DNA of 64,000 nucleotides from NCBI RefSeq assembly GCF_002127265.1, contig NZ_NFUU01000001.1, forward strand, positions 1,674,001-1,738,000. Direction: 5' to 3'. This DNA comes from Hydrogenophaga sp. IBVHS1 (lineage in GTDB: Bacteria; Pseudomonadota; Gammaproteobacteria; Burkholderiales; Burkholderiaceae_C). The notes beneath the pieces are model-generated. The model was not told the origin of the DNA and made no database searches. It was given only the letters and a program-made list of their open reading frames with translations. The translations under genes and the position numbers were made by a program. Of the stretch, positions 1 through 9,785 are shown one piece after another. Every line of letters begins with the position of its first letter. Within the stretch, counting starts at the first letter, position 1.

Positions 1-1984
1 CCAGCTCACTGTGCAACGCCGGCTCTGCAACCATCTCATTCAGCTGCGCGCTGGTCGATTCCTCGAGCACCACCAGGTACAGTGGGTCGTCGGTTGCGTC
101 GGTGCCCAGACCCGAGACTTGTCGGACCGTGAGGTTGACGAGAGAGAAATGGCCATTGGTGCGGACCTGAACTCGCGGAACGGATGCAACCTCCTGGTGG
201 GCCACTGCAGCCCTGAGCGCCGCTTCGAGCGCAGGACGCAGCCCCTCGCGAGCCATCTTCAGTATGTTGTTGACACCGGCCTCACCAGGCGCTGGCTCGA
301 GGAAATGGCCGGTGCGGCCGTGGAGGTACCGGATGTCGCCTTGGGCATTGACCAGCGCGCTGGCTGGCGCGATCCGCAGCAAGGCCTGTTCGGCAATTTC
401 ACGCAGAGAAACTTTCATGGGTGAGTCCCGTTTTTCTTCGCGCTGATGCAGCCTGGCCTCGAGCCGTGTCGTGGGGAGCAGGGCAGCGGTGGTGTAACTG
501 AGTCGGGTGGATTTCGAGTTTTCCCGGCGCCGGAAGAGCTTGGCGCGCCGATCCAGCACCGAAAACAGCTCGCCATTTTCACCCACGCTTTCAGATGTGC
601 CAAGGAACAAGGTGCCGCCGGGCTTGAGCGCGTAGTGGAAAAGTGGGATCAGGCGCTTCTGCAGATCCCCATCGAAATAGATCAAAAGATTTCGGCAGAC
701 GATGAGGTCGAGACGCGAAAAGGGCGGATCTCGGATCACATCGTGTTCGGAGAACACCATCATGTCCCGCAGGCATTTGCGCACCCGGTAGGGCCCTCCA
801 GCCATCTCCGCCGTGAAGAACCGCGAGAGGCGCCGGGGAGAAATTTCCTGGGCAATACTCGCGGGATAGATGCCCGTCCGAGCCACCGCGATGGCTCGGG
901 CGTTCAGATCGGTCGCGAAAATCTGAACCTTGCAAGGTTGCTGCAGCTGATCCATGGCCTCTGTCACCAGCATGCCGATGGAGTAAGGCTCCTCGCCGGT
1001 GGAGCACCCCATTACCCAGATTCGCACCACGCTCGAAGGGTCCTTCTCGGCGAGCAGGCGTGGCAGGACATCCCGTTCCAGCACCTGGAACGCCTCGGGG
1101 TCGCGAAAGAAAGCCGTTACGCCGATGGGCAGGTCGAAGTACAGATTCTTCACTTCGCCCGGCGTCTGGCGCAGGTGGGCGGCATAGGCATGGAGCGAAT
1201 CCATCTCGTGCACCGCCATGCGGCGCTCGATGCGCCTGCGGATGGTGCCCAGCTTGTACTGGGAAAAATCGTGACCGGTCTGCGAGAGCAGCATCTGCAT
1301 CACGTGCACATAGTCCTCTTTCGACCACACTCCGGCAACGGCCTCGGCTACCCCGCCTCGGTCTGGCACCTGAGGCGTCATCGCCAGAATGTGCGCCATC
1401 ATCTGATCGGGCGGAAGTTCGATGTCGACCGCGCCGGTGTCAATGGCACTTTGCGGCATGCCCGGAAACTGAGCGGTCGCTGGCGTCTGGGCCATGGTGA
1501 GTCCGCCCGCTTCCTTGATCGCCTGCAAGCCCACGCCGCCGTCGCAGCCACTGCCCGAAAGCACGATGCCCACCGCGCGATCACGCAGTTGACGCGCAAG
1601 CGAATTGAAGAAGATGTCGACGGTCCGGGCGTCGCCGTGAAGGTGTGTCCGGATATGCAGCATCAGCCTGCCATCCAGGTACAGCACCTCCCGGTTGGGC
1701 GGAATCACGTAGACGCAGTCGGGCCGCACCGCCATGCCATTCTGGATCTCGAACACCTGCAGGCTGGTGCATCGCTGGATCAGCTCAGTCAGCATGCTGG
1801 GATGGTCTGCCGCCAGGTGCTGCACAACCACGTAGGCCATGCCCGACTCGGTGTCTGTCCGCGTATTTCGAAAGAAGGCCTCGAACGCCGCCAGCCCGCC
1901 TGCGGAGGCCCCGATACCGACCACCCGCGAGGGCAGCTCGGTCGCACCGACCTGTGCGTCTACAGGCAGATCAAAGATGTTCAT
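1..1984 (-). CDS. CheB-CheR fusion chemotaxis protein with C-terminal PAS-like region (partial, runs off left edge)
   Basis: The reading frame from the ATG at 1984 stays open to base 1, so only the C-terminus is missing. Residues about 20-200 are a CheB methylesterase domain: VVGIGASAGG holds the catalytic Ser27, and VVQHLAAD and the SGSGCDGG motif match the His and Asp of the triad. Residues about 215-490 are CheR methyltransferase: RRRIERRM, then the SAM motif VWVMGCSTGEE-like stretch, then a DLIVCRNLLIYF motif. After a short linker, VSLREIAEQALLRIAP begins a PAS-like segment. No receiver domain precedes CheB, as is usual in such fusions. They methylate and demethylate chemoreceptors or, when followed by kinase domains, form larger signalling proteins; whether a kinase follows cannot be seen here. 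Confidence 0.9.
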   Translation of the reverse strand, partial: MNIFDLPVDAQVGATELPSRVVGIGASAGGLAAFEAFFRNTRTDTESGMAYVVVQHLAADHPSMLTELIQRCTSLQVFEIQNGMAVRPDCVYVIPPNREVLYLDGRLMLHIRTHLHGDARTVDIFFNSLARQLRDRAVGIVLSGSGCDGGVGLQAIKEAGGLTMAQTPATAQFPGMPQSAIDTGAVDIELPPDQMMAHILAMTPQVPDRGGVAEAVAGVWSKEDYVHVMQMLLSQTGHDFSQYKLGTIRRRIERRMAVHEMDSLHAYAAHLRQTPGEVKNLYFDLPIGVTAFFRDPEAFQVLERDVLPRLLAEKDPSSVVRIWVMGCSTGEEPYSIGMLVTEAMDQLQQPCKVQIFATDLNARAIAVARTGIYPASIAQEISPRRLSRFFTAEMAGGPYRVRKCLRDMMVFSEHDVIRDPPFSRLDLIVCRNLLIYFDGDLQKRLIPLFHYALKPGGTLFLGTSESVGENGELFSVLDRRAKLFRRRENSKSTRLSYTTAALLPTTRLEARLHQREEKRDSPMKVSLREIAEQALLRIAPASALVNAQGDIRYLHGRTGHFLEPAPGEAGVNNILKMAREGLRPALEAALRAAVAHQEVASVPRVQVRTNGHFSLVNLTVRQVSGLGTDATDDPLYLVVLEESTSAQLNEMVAEPALHSEL

Positions 1985-2022
1985 GGTGCAAAGGGGAACA
2001 GCGGGACAGGAACAGCAGCCGT

Positions 2023-3159
2023 TCAACGGGCCGACTGCAGCATGTCCCGGTAGTCCTGCGCGCTGGCCAGGCGCGGGTTGGTCTTGTGGCAGTGGTCCGC
2101 CAGGGCCCCGTCAATCACGCGATCAAACACTTCCTCGCCTACACCCATGGCGGCCAGTCCACTGGGCAGGCCCAGGCGCGCGTTCATGTCGAGGATCGCC
2201 TCGGGCACGTCGCTGCCACTGCGCAACCCCATCGCATGGGCCATGCGCTGGAGACGGTCTTCCTTCTTCATGGACTCGGCCTCGGCGTTGAAGCGAATCA
2301 CCGCCGGCAGGAACACCGCATTCAGCGTGCCGTGGTGCAGGCGCGGGTTCACGCCGCCCAGGCTGTGGCTCAGCGAATGCACACAACCCAGCCCTTTCTG
2401 GAACGCCATGGCGCCCTGCATCGATGCGCTCATCATGTTCAGGCGCGCTTCACGATCCTGGCCATTTTTCGTGGCGCGCTCGATGTGTGCCCAGCCCCGC
2501 TGCAGGCCGTCCAGCCCGATCCCATCGGCTGGCGGGTTGAACGCCGGGGCCATGAAAGTTTCCATGCAGTGGGCGATGGCGTCCATGCCGGTGGCGGCGG
2601 TGAGCAAAGGCGGCAGGCCCAGCGTGAGCTCGGGGTCGAGCAGGGCGGTGCGGGGCACCAGGTGCCAGCTGTGGAAACCGAGCTTGCGCCCGTCGTCCAC
2701 GATCACGATGGCGCCACGCGCTACCTCGCTGCCGGTGCCGGCCGTGGTCGGTACCGCAATGAGCGGCGGCACTCGGTCGGTGATCCGGGGCGAGCCGCCT
2801 TCAATGGTGGCGTAGGTCTTGAGCGGCCCTTCGTGGGCGCTGGCGATGGCCACGCCCTTGGCGCAATCGATGGCGCTGCCGCCACCCAGGGCAATCAGGC
2901 CATCGCAAGCCTCTCTGCGGTAGACCTCGACGGCGGCGCGCACGGCGGCCTCGGTCGGGTTCGAGGGGGTCTGGTCGAACACCGCAGGCGACTGGCCGGG
3001 CAGGGCGGCGAGCGCCTTGTCCAGCAGGCCAGCGGCCTTCACGCCGGCGTCGGTGACGATGAGCGCCTTGCGAATGCCTACGCGTTCGCATTCGGCCTGC
3101 AGTTGGGAGAGCACCCCGAAGTCAATCAGGATGTTGGTCACATAAAGGATTTGCGCCAT
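2023..3159 (-). CDS. Iron-containing (group III) alcohol dehydrogenase
   Basis: 378 aa, full family length. The NAD(P)-binding N-terminal domain shows the LGGGSAID motif (residues 91-98) and PTTAGTGSE (137-145). The metal ligands expected by comparison with FucO are present: Asp193 and His197 in GMDAIAHCME, His261 in GCVHSLSHSLGG and His276 in LHHGTLN. It should oxidise a primary alcohol or reduce an aldehyde; the substrate cannot be read from sequence. It ends 38 bp from the start of the CheB-CheR gene on the same strand, which is probably chance since the two have no obvious link. The start ATG at 3159 is followed by MAQILYVTNI, typical of this subgroup. It diverges from the esterase gene. 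Confidence 0.92.
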   Translation of the reverse strand: MAQILYVTNILIDFGVLSQLQAECERVGIRKALIVTDAGVKAAGLLDKALAALPGQSPAVFDQTPSNPTEAAVRAAVEVYRREACDGLIALGGGSAIDCAKGVAIASAHEGPLKTYATIEGGSPRITDRVPPLIAVPTTAGTGSEVARGAIVIVDDGRKLGFHSWHLVPRTALLDPELTLGLPPLLTAATGMDAIAHCMETFMAPAFNPPADGIGLDGLQRGWAHIERATKNGQDREARLNMMSASMQGAMAFQKGLGCVHSLSHSLGGVNPRLHHGTLNAVFLPAVIRFNAEAESMKKEDRLQRMAHAMGLRSGSDVPEAILDMNARLGLPSGLAAMGVGEEVFDRVIDGALADHCHKTNPRLASAQDYRDMLQSAR

Positions 3160-3185
3160 TCGGTGTGTCTCGGAGTTCTTTCGGG

Positions 3186-3204
3186 TTATAGACGATAACT
3201 ATAA
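3186..3204. promoter_or_regulatory. Inverted repeat in divergent promoter region
   Basis: TTATAG, 7 bases, CTATAA: a perfect 6-bp inverted repeat in an AT-rich pocket between the divergent alcohol dehydrogenase and esterase genes. Each arm also resembles a -10 hexamer, so it may be overlapping divergent promoters, an operator, or both. No regulator gene lies beside it. Confidence 0.35.
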
Positions 3205-3274
3205 GGTTTGACTGCTTCGGGGCCAATGATGAGGCGAGATATTCGGTCGCAAGAAAGACAGAGACAATTTGGCC

Positions 3275-4261
3275 ATGTCTCACCACTCCGATCCCCGCGC
3301 TCTGCTCACGCCCGCCATGCGTGGCCTGCTGAACCGCATCGAACGCGCCGGCCACCCACCCCTGCATGCACTCTCGCCCGATCAGGCAAAGGCCTCCTAT
3401 CTGGCCGGTGCTCCCGTGCTGGAAATCCCGCTGCACAAGCTCACGCGCGTGCAGGAGCTGAGCATTCCCGCACGCGATGACTTCAAGCTGACCGCGCGGC
3501 TGTTTGCTCCGTCGCTGGATGTGGCGCTGCCGGTGTTGCTGTTCTTTCATGGCGGCGGTTTCACGGTGGGCAGCGTGGCCAGCCACGAGCCCCTGTGTCG
3601 CCATCTGGCCCATCTGGCGCACTGCGCCGTGATCTCGGTGGACTACCGGCTGGCGCCTGAATGGAAGTTCCCCACGGCGGTGGAAGATGCCTGGGACGCG
3701 CTCGCCTGGTTGCGCGAGCAGGCCGATGCGCTGGGGCTGGACGCCCAGCGTATGGCGGTGGGTGGCGACAGTGCAGGCGGCACACTGGCCGCGGTCACGG
3801 CCATTGCCGCTCGCGACGCGGGCTGGCCACTGGCGCTTCAGCTGCTTTTTTATCCCGGCTGCGCGGGGCACCAAGACACCGCGAGCCACAAGAGGTTTTC
3901 CAAAGGCTTCCTGCTGGAAAAGCCGCACATCGACTATTTCTTCAACCAGTACCTGCGCACCGAAGCCGATCGCGACGACTGGCGCTTCGCACCGCTGGAT
4001 GGCGTGGACGCCTCCGGACACCCGCGCGAGCTCGATGGCGTGGCGCCTGCATGGCTGGGCCTCGCGGAATGCGATCCCCTCACCGACGAAGGCGTGATGT
4101 ACGCCGACCGGTTGCGCCACGCGGGCGTGCCCGTGGCGCTGGAGATTTATGCTGGCGTGGTGCACGGCTTCATCAACTTCGGCCGCGCCATTCCCCAGGC
4201 GCTCACCGCTCACAACGACGCGGCCCGCGCCCTGCGAAAAGCTTTCAACCCGGAGACCTGA
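3275..4261 (+). CDS. Alpha/beta hydrolase, hormone-sensitive-lipase (HSL) family esterase
   Basis: 328 aa from the ATG at 3275; a TTG two codons upstream (3269) is the only nearby alternative. HSL-family hallmarks are HGGG (92-95, oxyanion hole) and GDSAGG with the nucleophile Ser166; DYRLAPE follows the family pattern, and AECDPLTDEG and VHGFINFGR near the C-terminus supply the Asp and His. No signal peptide, so cytoplasmic. It should hydrolyse short-chain carboxylic esters. The next gene, a thioesterase-acetyltransferase fusion, starts one base after this stop codon, so the two are cotranscribed and probably translationally coupled. Confidence 0.93.
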   Translation: MSHHSDPRALLTPAMRGLLNRIERAGHPPLHALSPDQAKASYLAGAPVLEIPLHKLTRVQELSIPARDDFKLTARLFAPSLDVALPVLLFFHGGGFTVGSVASHEPLCRHLAHLAHCAVISVDYRLAPEWKFPTAVEDAWDALAWLREQADALGLDAQRMAVGGDSAGGTLAAVTAIAARDAGWPLALQLLFYPGCAGHQDTASHKRFSKGFLLEKPHIDYFFNQYLRTEADRDDWRFAPLDGVDASGHPRELDGVAPAWLGLAECDPLTDEGVMYADRLRHAGVPVALEIYAGVVHGFINFGRAIPQALTAHNDAARALRKAFNPET

Positions 4262-4262
4262 A

Positions 4263-5126
4263 ATGACCCTGAAGCGCAGCGATTTCCGCTTTTTCCACCG
4301 CCTGCGCGTGCGCTGGGCCGAGGTGGACATGCAGAAGATTGTGTTCAACGCCCACTACCTCATGTATTTCGACACCGCCATCACCGACTACTGGCGCGCG
4401 CTGGCCCTGCCGTATCAGGAAAGCATGGAACACCTCGGTGGCGATCTCTATGTGGTGAAGGCGACCGTTGAGTTTCATGCCTCGGCGCGTGTGGACGACC
4501 AGCTCGAAGTGGCGATGCGTTGCCAGCGCGTCGGCAATTCATCGCTCACATTTCAGGGCGCCATCTTTCGGGGCGAGGAACACCTCATCACCGGCGAAAT
4601 CATTTATGTGTTCGCCGATCCGGCGACGCAGAAATCTCGCCCCGTGCCCCAGGTGCTGCGCGACACGCTGCTGGGATTTGAAGCCGGCGAGGCGGTGAGC
4701 CACATGCGCGTGGGCGCCTGGAGTGAACTCGGCGCCGACGCGGGCGCCATCCGCACCGCGGTGTTTGTGCAGGAGCAGCGCATTCCCAAGGAGCTGGAAT
4801 GGGACGAGGCCGACGCGGTGGCCGTGCACGCCGTCGCCTACAACCGCCTGGGCCGCCCGGTGGCCACGGGGCGCCTGCTGCCCACCGAAACGGGTGTGGC
4901 CCGGATCGGCCGCATGGCGGTGGACCGCACGCTGCGCGGCAGCCGCCTCGGCCGCGATGTGCTGTTTGCATTGATGGACGCGGCGCGCGCACGCGGCGAT
5001 GCCGAGGTGATGCTGCACGCACAGCAGAGTGCCATCGGTTTCTACCAGCGCCTTGGTTACCAGAACCGCGGGGAGCCCTTTGAAGAGGCGGGAATCCCGC
5101 ACCAGGAGATGGTGGCCAGGCTCTAA
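4263..5126 (+). CDS. Fusion: 4HBT (YbgC/FadM-type) acyl-CoA thioesterase plus GNAT acetyltransferase
   Basis: 287 aa. Residues 1-140 are a hot-dog thioesterase: VRWAEVDMQKIVFNAHY aligns with the YbgC active-site region, Asp22 being the catalytic aspartate. Residues about 150-287 are a GNAT domain: FVQEQRIPKELEWDE resembles ElaA/YjcF-type acetyltransferases, IGRMAVDRTLRGSRLG is the acetyl-CoA-binding motif A, and HAQQSAIGFYQRLGY the C-terminal motif. The joined protein could hydrolyse an acyl-CoA and acetylate an amine, or simply tether two unrelated activities. The ATG follows the esterase stop by one base. The 3' end overlaps the convergent NRDE gene by 4 bp. Confidence 0.9.
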   Translation: MTLKRSDFRFFHRLRVRWAEVDMQKIVFNAHYLMYFDTAITDYWRALALPYQESMEHLGGDLYVVKATVEFHASARVDDQLEVAMRCQRVGNSSLTFQGAIFRGEEHLITGEIIYVFADPATQKSRPVPQVLRDTLLGFEAGEAVSHMRVGAWSELGADAGAIRTAVFVQEQRIPKELEWDEADAVAVHAVAYNRLGRPVATGRLLPTETGVARIGRMAVDRTLRGSRLGRDVLFALMDAARARGDAEVMLHAQQSAIGFYQRLGYQNRGEPFEEAGIPHQEMVARL

Positions 5127-5971
5127 GGCCAGACCAACGCCATGCGGTGGTGGGGCTCCCCCGGCAGCGTTGAGGAACGGTTTGATGCGTGGTCATGCGT
5201 CCACTCCATCAGCTCCACCTGCCAGCCGCTGCCCTCCGGGCGGGCGCTCACCAGCAGGCTGCTGCGTGTGCCGTAGGCCCGCTCGGGCATGCGCACAAAG
5301 GGGCTGGAGAGTGCGCGTTCGGCGTCGCCCGGCACACCTGTACGGGGCATGTCCTGATCGGGCGCAGGCTGGTCATCGAACAGCGCCCGTGCCAGGGGAT
5401 CGGTCCAGCGCCCGGCAGGGTCTTCCCGCAGATGTTCCAGCGAGGCGAGCGCCGCGTGTTTGAGGCGCTGCGTTTTGGGCCACGGCGTGTCCAGACTCGC
5501 GTTGGACAGGCCGTAGACGCCAGCGCCCAGCGACTGGCGATGCAGGGCGGGCGGGTGCATCTCGTGGGGTTCATCAGGATGGCGATTGCCCAGCCAGCTC
5601 CAGCGGCGTGCATGGAAATCGCCCACCACCAGGTTGAAGCCGCCGTATGCCTCGGGATCGATGCTTTCGGCGAAGCGGTCTTCATCGGTGTCCGCCCGCA
5701 GCCAGCGTGTGACCAGCTCACCACGGCTGCGCGAGCCTGGTCCGGCCATGGCCTGGCGCACATTGGTCAGCATGGCCACGCGCCCTTGCGGATTGATGCC
5801 CAGCCAGGTGCCGCCATCGCGCAGGTCCCGCCCACCCACCACCTCGGTGCCATCGGCCAGCGACCAGCGGTGCAGCGGCGCCGTGGGGCGGTCCAGGTAC
5901 TCGTCGCGGTTGGCCGCGATCAGCAGCGGGCACGCCGGGTCGGCGTTCAGCGCGAAGGCGATCAGGCACAT
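5123..5971 (-). CDS. NRDE (TANGO2-like) family protein
   Basis: 282 aa. The N-terminus MCLIAFALN followed by LIAANRDE is the signature that gives the family its name; Cys2 would be exposed after Met removal, as in Ntn-type hydrolases. GGRDLRDGGTWLGIN and MLTNVRQ are further family blocks, and NVVGD-like and YGLSNASLDTPWPK segments follow. TANGO2 homologues are linked to haem and lipid homeostasis in eukaryotes; the bacterial role is unsettled. The frame extends further upstream without a plausible start, so the ATG giving MCLIAF was chosen. It lies 14 bp downstream of ygfZ on the same strand. Confidence 0.9.
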   Translation of the reverse strand: MCLIAFALNADPACPLLIAANRDEYLDRPTAPLHRWSLADGTEVVGGRDLRDGGTWLGINPQGRVAMLTNVRQAMAGPGSRSRGELVTRWLRADTDEDRFAESIDPEAYGGFNLVVGDFHARRWSWLGNRHPDEPHEMHPPALHRQSLGAGVYGLSNASLDTPWPKTQRLKHAALASLEHLREDPAGRWTDPLARALFDDQPAPDQDMPRTGVPGDAERALSSPFVRMPERAYGTRSSLLVSARPEGSGWQVELMEWTHDHASNRSSTLPGEPHHRMALVWP

Positions 5972-5985
5972 GGCGCAGTGGTCGT

Positions 5986-6930
5986 TCAGATGTCGTCGAG
6001 CAACGGGTAGGGCAGAGGCTGCAGGGTCAGGGCAGGACCATTCGCACTGCCGGCGTGCAGCCCGCCCTGCGCCGCCGCGCTGACCTGCAGGGAAACGATG
6101 GCGTCGAAACCTTCTTCCGGGTGCGGAGCGACCTCCACCACCGTACCGCAGGGCTGCTCGACGTCGCTGTCCTGGAACACGTCTTGGCCGGGCGAGATGG
6201 CGCCGTCGGCATGCACCACGTAGGCGCGGCGTTTCAGCGTGCCCCTGAACTGGCTGCGTGCCACCACTTCCTGGCCGGGGTAACAACCCTTCTTGAAGTT
6301 CACACCGCCGACCGATTCGTAGTTCAGCATCTGCGGCACGAAGGCCTCCACCACAGGCTGGCTGAGCGTGGCCACGCCGCTGCGCACCGAGAGCCATTGC
6401 CACAGGGGCTCGGCCAATGCCGGGCCTTCTGGCGGAGCTTCGCCAACGGGCGCCACCCACAGCGCGCGCGTCGCGCCATCGGCCAGCGGCAGCCGTATTA
6501 CGCTGGCCTCTCCAACGCGCGCCTGGCTCCAGAGCGGGACGGGCAGCGCGGGTGGCACCGCACCGCCGACCAGGCCGACCACCCGGAAGTTCTCGCTGGC
6601 GTCGCTCAACCGGGCCTTGGCCCGCAGCACGAACATCGAAAGGCGCTTGAGCGTGGGGGCGAGCAGGTCTCGGTTGCAGATCAGAAGAATGTCTTCTGGG
6701 CTGCGTTTAAAGCCCACGAAACTGGCGAGCATGCGGCCCTTGGCAGAGCAGAACGCCGCCAGGCGCGCCTCGGACAACCCGAGCAATGAAAAGTCTTGCG
6801 TGAGCTGCCCATGCAGGAAAGCCGCAGCGTCCGCGCCTTCGACGCGGATCACGCCCAGCTGCGGCAAGGGCGTCACGCCGTTCAGGGCAGCGGCCTGAAG
6901 CGGGGGGGTGCGTTCGGAGGGGTGAATCAT
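5986..6930 (-). CDS. ygfZ: Folate-binding tRNA-modifying / iron-sulfur repair protein YgfZ
   Basis: 314 aa. The motif KKGCYPGQEVVAR (with the conserved Cys) is diagnostic of YgfZ within the GcvT-like folate-binding family; the N-terminal GVIRVEGADAAAFLHGQLTQD matches the domain start. YgfZ uses tetrahydrofolate in the repair or assembly of certain Fe-S proteins such as MiaB. The ATG at 6930 (MIHPSERTPP) was preferred over longer upstream frames because it begins just ahead of the conserved domain. It diverges from mltG, the same head-to-head arrangement seen in many beta-proteobacteria. Confidence 0.93.
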   Translation of the reverse strand: MIHPSERTPPLQAAALNGVTPLPQLGVIRVEGADAAAFLHGQLTQDFSLLGLSEARLAAFCSAKGRMLASFVGFKRSPEDILLICNRDLLAPTLKRLSMFVLRAKARLSDASENFRVVGLVGGAVPPALPVPLWSQARVGEASVIRLPLADGATRALWVAPVGEAPPEGPALAEPLWQWLSVRSGVATLSQPVVEAFVPQMLNYESVGGVNFKKGCYPGQEVVARSQFRGTLKRRAYVVHADGAISPGQDVFQDSDVEQPCGTVVEVAPHPEEGFDAIVSLQVSAAAQGGLHAGSANGPALTLQPLPYPLLDDI

Positions 6931-7079
6931 GGGTAAGGGCCGGTTCTCGATGAAAGGCGGCCGGGGCCCGGCCAGTGGGTGGCCGTGGGCCCCTGCGGAT
7001 GCGAGGGGCTCGATTATCATGGCCGGCCGCCTTCCACGCAGCCCGCCCAACCCTTGCCCCTGCCGACACCAAGCCCGTG

Positions 7080-8087
7080 ATGCGCATCCTCAAACTGCTG
7101 GTGCTCTACCCGCTCATTCTGGCCGTGCTGGCCGCCGCTGTGGGCATGTGGTGGCTGCAGCAGCCGCTGCGCCTGCCGGCAGGCACATCCGCCCAGGAGC
7201 CGCTGGACGTGACCATCGCGCCGGGCTCCTCCGCGCAGTCCATCGCCCAGACCCTGGCCGATGCGGGCGTCGGCGCCCCCTCTCAACTCTTGTACGCGTG
7301 GTTCAGGCTCTCGGGTGAATCGCGCGACATGAAAGCCGGCAGCTACGAGTTCGCACCTGGCACCACGCCCCGCACCTTGCTCTCCAAGCTGGTTCGCGGC
7401 GAGCAGGCACTGCGCAGCATCACGCTGGTGGAGGGCTGGAACGTGCGGCAGGTCTTACAGGCCGTGCGAAGCGCCACCGACCTCAAGCAGGACATCGAAG
7501 GTCTCAGCCAGGCCGACATCATGGCCCTGATCGGTTACCCGGGCCGCCATCCCGAGGGGCGTTTTTTTCCTGACACCTACCGCGTGCTGAAACACGCACC
7601 GGCCTCCACTGTGCTGCGTCAGGCGGCCAAAGCCATGGAGGAGCGCGTGGCCCAAGCCTGGGCCCAGCGCGACCCGGCCTCGCCGCTGCGCACGCCCGAC
7701 GAGGCGTTGATCCTGGCCAGCATCATCGAGAAAGAAACCAGCCTGGAGAGCGACCGGCGTCGAATTGGCGGTGTGTTCTCCAACCGGCTGCGCATCGGCA
7801 TGCGCCTGCAGACGGATCCTGCGGTCATCTATGGACTGGGTGAAGCTTTCGACGGCAACCTGCGGCGCAACGACCTCAACGAGGACACGCCCTACAACAC
7901 CTACACGCGGGCTGGTCTGCCGCCCACGCCCATTGCCATGCCCGGCATGGCGTCGATCATGGCGGCGGTGCAACCGCTGAGCACCAACTCCATTTATTTC
8001 GTGGCAAGGGGAGACGGTTCCAGCCAGTTCAGCGCCACGCTGGAAGAGCACAATGCGGCGGTTCGGCGCTACATCCTGCGCCGCTGA
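7080..8087 (+). CDS. mltG: Endolytic peptidoglycan transglycosylase MltG
   Basis: 335 aa. One N-terminal membrane helix (residues 6-26) anchors the protein in the inner membrane, with the catalytic domain in the periplasm. [10 protein letters not shown] (158-167) and ASIIEKET with catalytic Glu217 are the YceG/MltG signatures; [14 protein letters not shown] and [14 protein letters not shown] follow. MltG cleaves nascent glycan strands and helps set their length. The ATG at 7080 is chosen because it precedes the helix directly; an abutting GTG (7077) is possible. It is the first gene of a mltG-tmk-holB-pilZ operon. Confidence 0.95.
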   Translation: MRILKLLVLYPLILAVLAAAVGMWWLQQPLRLPAGTSAQEPLDVTIAPGSSAQSIAQTLADAGVGAPSQLLYAWFRLSGESRDMKAGSYEFAPGTTPRTLLSKLVRGEQALRSITLVEGWNVRQVLQAVRSATDLKQDIEGLSQADIMALIGYPGRHPEGRFFPDTYRVLKHAPASTVLRQAAKAMEERVAQAWAQRDPASPLRTPDEALILASIIEKETSLESDRRRIGGVFSNRLRIGMRLQTDPAVIYGLGEAFDGNLRRNDLNEDTPYNTYTRAGLPPTPIAMPGMASIMAAVQPLSTNSIYFVARGDGSSQFSATLEEHNAAVRRYILRR

Positions 8088-8109
8088 ACCTCCCCCCGAT
8101 CCTTCGCAC

Positions 8110-8769
8110 ATGCATCCCGCCGGACTCTTCATCACCTTCGAAGGCATCGACGGCGCGGGCAAATCCACCCACATCGCGGCCCTGGCCGAGGCCTTCCGGG
8201 CTGCGGGCCGGCGCCTCACGCTCACCCGCGAACCCGGCGGCACACCGCTGGCCGAGAAACTGCGCGAACTCGTGCTCAACGACGCCATGGACCCCTTGTG
8301 CGAGGCGTTGCTGATGTTCGCCGCGCGGCGTGACCACCTGCAGCAGGTCATCGAGCCCGCGCTGGCACGCGGCGACGTGGTGCTGTGCGACCGCTTCACC
8401 GACGCCACCTTCGCCTACCAGGGCGGCGGACGCGGCTTCGACCTGGCCGTGCTGCGCCAGCTCGAACGCTGGGTGCAGGCGCGCCCGGATACGGCCATGC
8501 TGCGCCAGCCCGACCTGACTGTGTGGTTCGATCTGCCGCCTGAAGTGGCGGCCCAACGCCTGGCTGGCGCGCGCGTGCCCGATCGGTTCGAGGCCCAGCC
8601 GACGGCGTTTTTTGAACGGGTGGCCGAAGGTTACGCGCAGCGTTTCGCCGAAGACCCTCCACGCTTCGTGCGCGTGCCCTCCGATCAATCAAAAGACGCC
8701 GTATGGAACACCGTGCGCGTGGCCTTTGAGCAGCGCGGCTGGCTGAAGACCGCAGAGGTTCGAGCATGA
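8110..8769 (+). CDS. tmk: Thymidylate kinase
   Basis: 219 aa. P-loop [11 protein letters not shown] near residues 10-20, the LTREPGGT motif, [13 protein letters not shown] (DR motif) and the lid-region arginines RVPDRFE are all present. It phosphorylates dTMP to dTDP. The start at 8110 is the first ATG before the P-loop. Its last codons overlap the holB start by 4 bp (ATGA), so the two are translationally coupled. Confidence 0.97.
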   Translation: MHPAGLFITFEGIDGAGKSTHIAALAEAFRAAGRRLTLTREPGGTPLAEKLRELVLNDAMDPLCEALLMFAARRDHLQQVIEPALARGDVVLCDRFTDATFAYQGGGRGFDLAVLRQLERWVQARPDTAMLRQPDLTVWFDLPPEVAAQRLAGARVPDRFEAQPTAFFERVAEGYAQRFAEDPPRFVRVPSDQSKDAVWNTVRVAFEQRGWLKTAEVRA

Positions 8770-9785
8770 GCCCGATGGCGCCTTGGCTGCAGGCTCAACT
8801 GAAAGATCTGCTGGCCCAGCGAGGCCATGCCTTGCTGCTGGCCGGACCCTCAGGCCTGGGCCAGTACGAGCTGGCGCTGGCGCTGGCTCGCGCCTGGCTT
8901 TGCGAGCGGCCCGGCCCGCATGGCGCCTGTGGCGAATGCGGCAGCTGCCACGCCATCGACGTGCGCACGCACGCCGACCTCTGCGCCCTCTTGCCCGAAA
9001 CGCTCAGTCTGGAGCTGGGCTGGCCATTGGACGAGGGGGCGCAGAAGGAAATCGACGACAAGAAGCGCAAACCCAGCAAGCTGATCCGTGTGGAGGCGGC
9101 ACGCGAAGCGGTGTCGTTCACGCAGTTCACGCGTTCGCGCGGCAACACCAAGGTGATCCTGGTCTATCCCGCCGAGCGCATGAACATGGAATCGGCCAAC
9201 ACCTTGCTCAAGACCCTGGAGGAGCCGGTGGGCGAAGTGCGCTTCGTGCTCGCTACAGACGCCGCTCACCAGCTGCTGCCCACCATCCGCAGCCGCTGCC
9301 AGACGCACGCCATGGTGTGGCCCGGCGAAGTCGAGGCGCTCGACTGGCTGCTGGCTCAGGAATCGGCTGCTGGCGCCAGCAGGGAGCTGGCCCGTGTGTG
9401 GCTGCAGGCCGCCGGTGGCCGGCCCAGCGACGCGCTGGCCTGGGCCACCTCTGGATTGCAGGGCCCCGCGTGGGCGCAGTTGCCCCGCTCGCTCGCACGG
9501 GGCGATTGGGCGCTGCTGAACGACTGGCCTGCAGCGCAACAACTCGCCGTGCTGCAGAAGCTCTGCCACGACCTCATGGCCAAAGCCGCTGGCGCACCCG
9601 CCCGCTTTTTCCCCGACGAAGAGTTGCCGGCTGCGCCGCGCTGGACCGCGCTGGCGCAGTGGTCACGGGAACTCATGCTGGCCGCACGGTCGGTGGAGCA
9701 TCCCTACAGCGCCGGCCTGATGCAGGAAGCCTGGGCTGCGCGCACGCGCCAGGTGCTCGCCAGCACGGGGCAGGTTGGGGCCTGA
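8766..9785 (+). CDS. holB: DNA polymerase III subunit delta'
   Basis: 339 aa. Contains the zinc-module cysteines CGECGSC, a degenerate P-loop GPSGLGQY (no canonical GK[ST], as usual for delta', which does not hydrolyse ATP), and the [11 protein letters not shown] and TIRSRC (sensor/SRC) motifs. It is part of the clamp-loader complex. A run of lysines ([13 protein letters not shown]) lies between the cysteine module and the strand carrying RVEAAREAV. The C-terminal third is poorly conserved, as in the family. Confidence 0.95.
   Translation: MSPMAPWLQAQLKDLLAQRGHALLLAGPSGLGQYELALALARAWLCERPGPHGACGECGSCHAIDVRTHADLCALLPETLSLELGWPLDEGAQKEIDDKKRKPSKLIRVEAAREAVSFTQFTRSRGNTKVILVYPAERMNMESANTLLKTLEEPVGEVRFVLATDAAHQLLPTIRSRCQTHAMVWPGEVEALDWLLAQESAAGASRELARVWLQAAGGRPSDALAWATSGLQGPAWAQLPRSLARGDWALLNDWPAAQQLAVLQKLCHDLMAKAAGAPARFFPDEELPAAPRWTALAQWSRELMLAARSVEHPYSAGLMQEAWAARTRQVLASTGQVGA

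Noticed and set aside
446..2053. A 535-residue open frame on the plus strand.
   Set aside because: It lies entirely antisense to the CheB-CheR gene, whose protein is clearly recognisable; the plus frame has the His/Arg/Gln-rich look of a GC-rich shadow.
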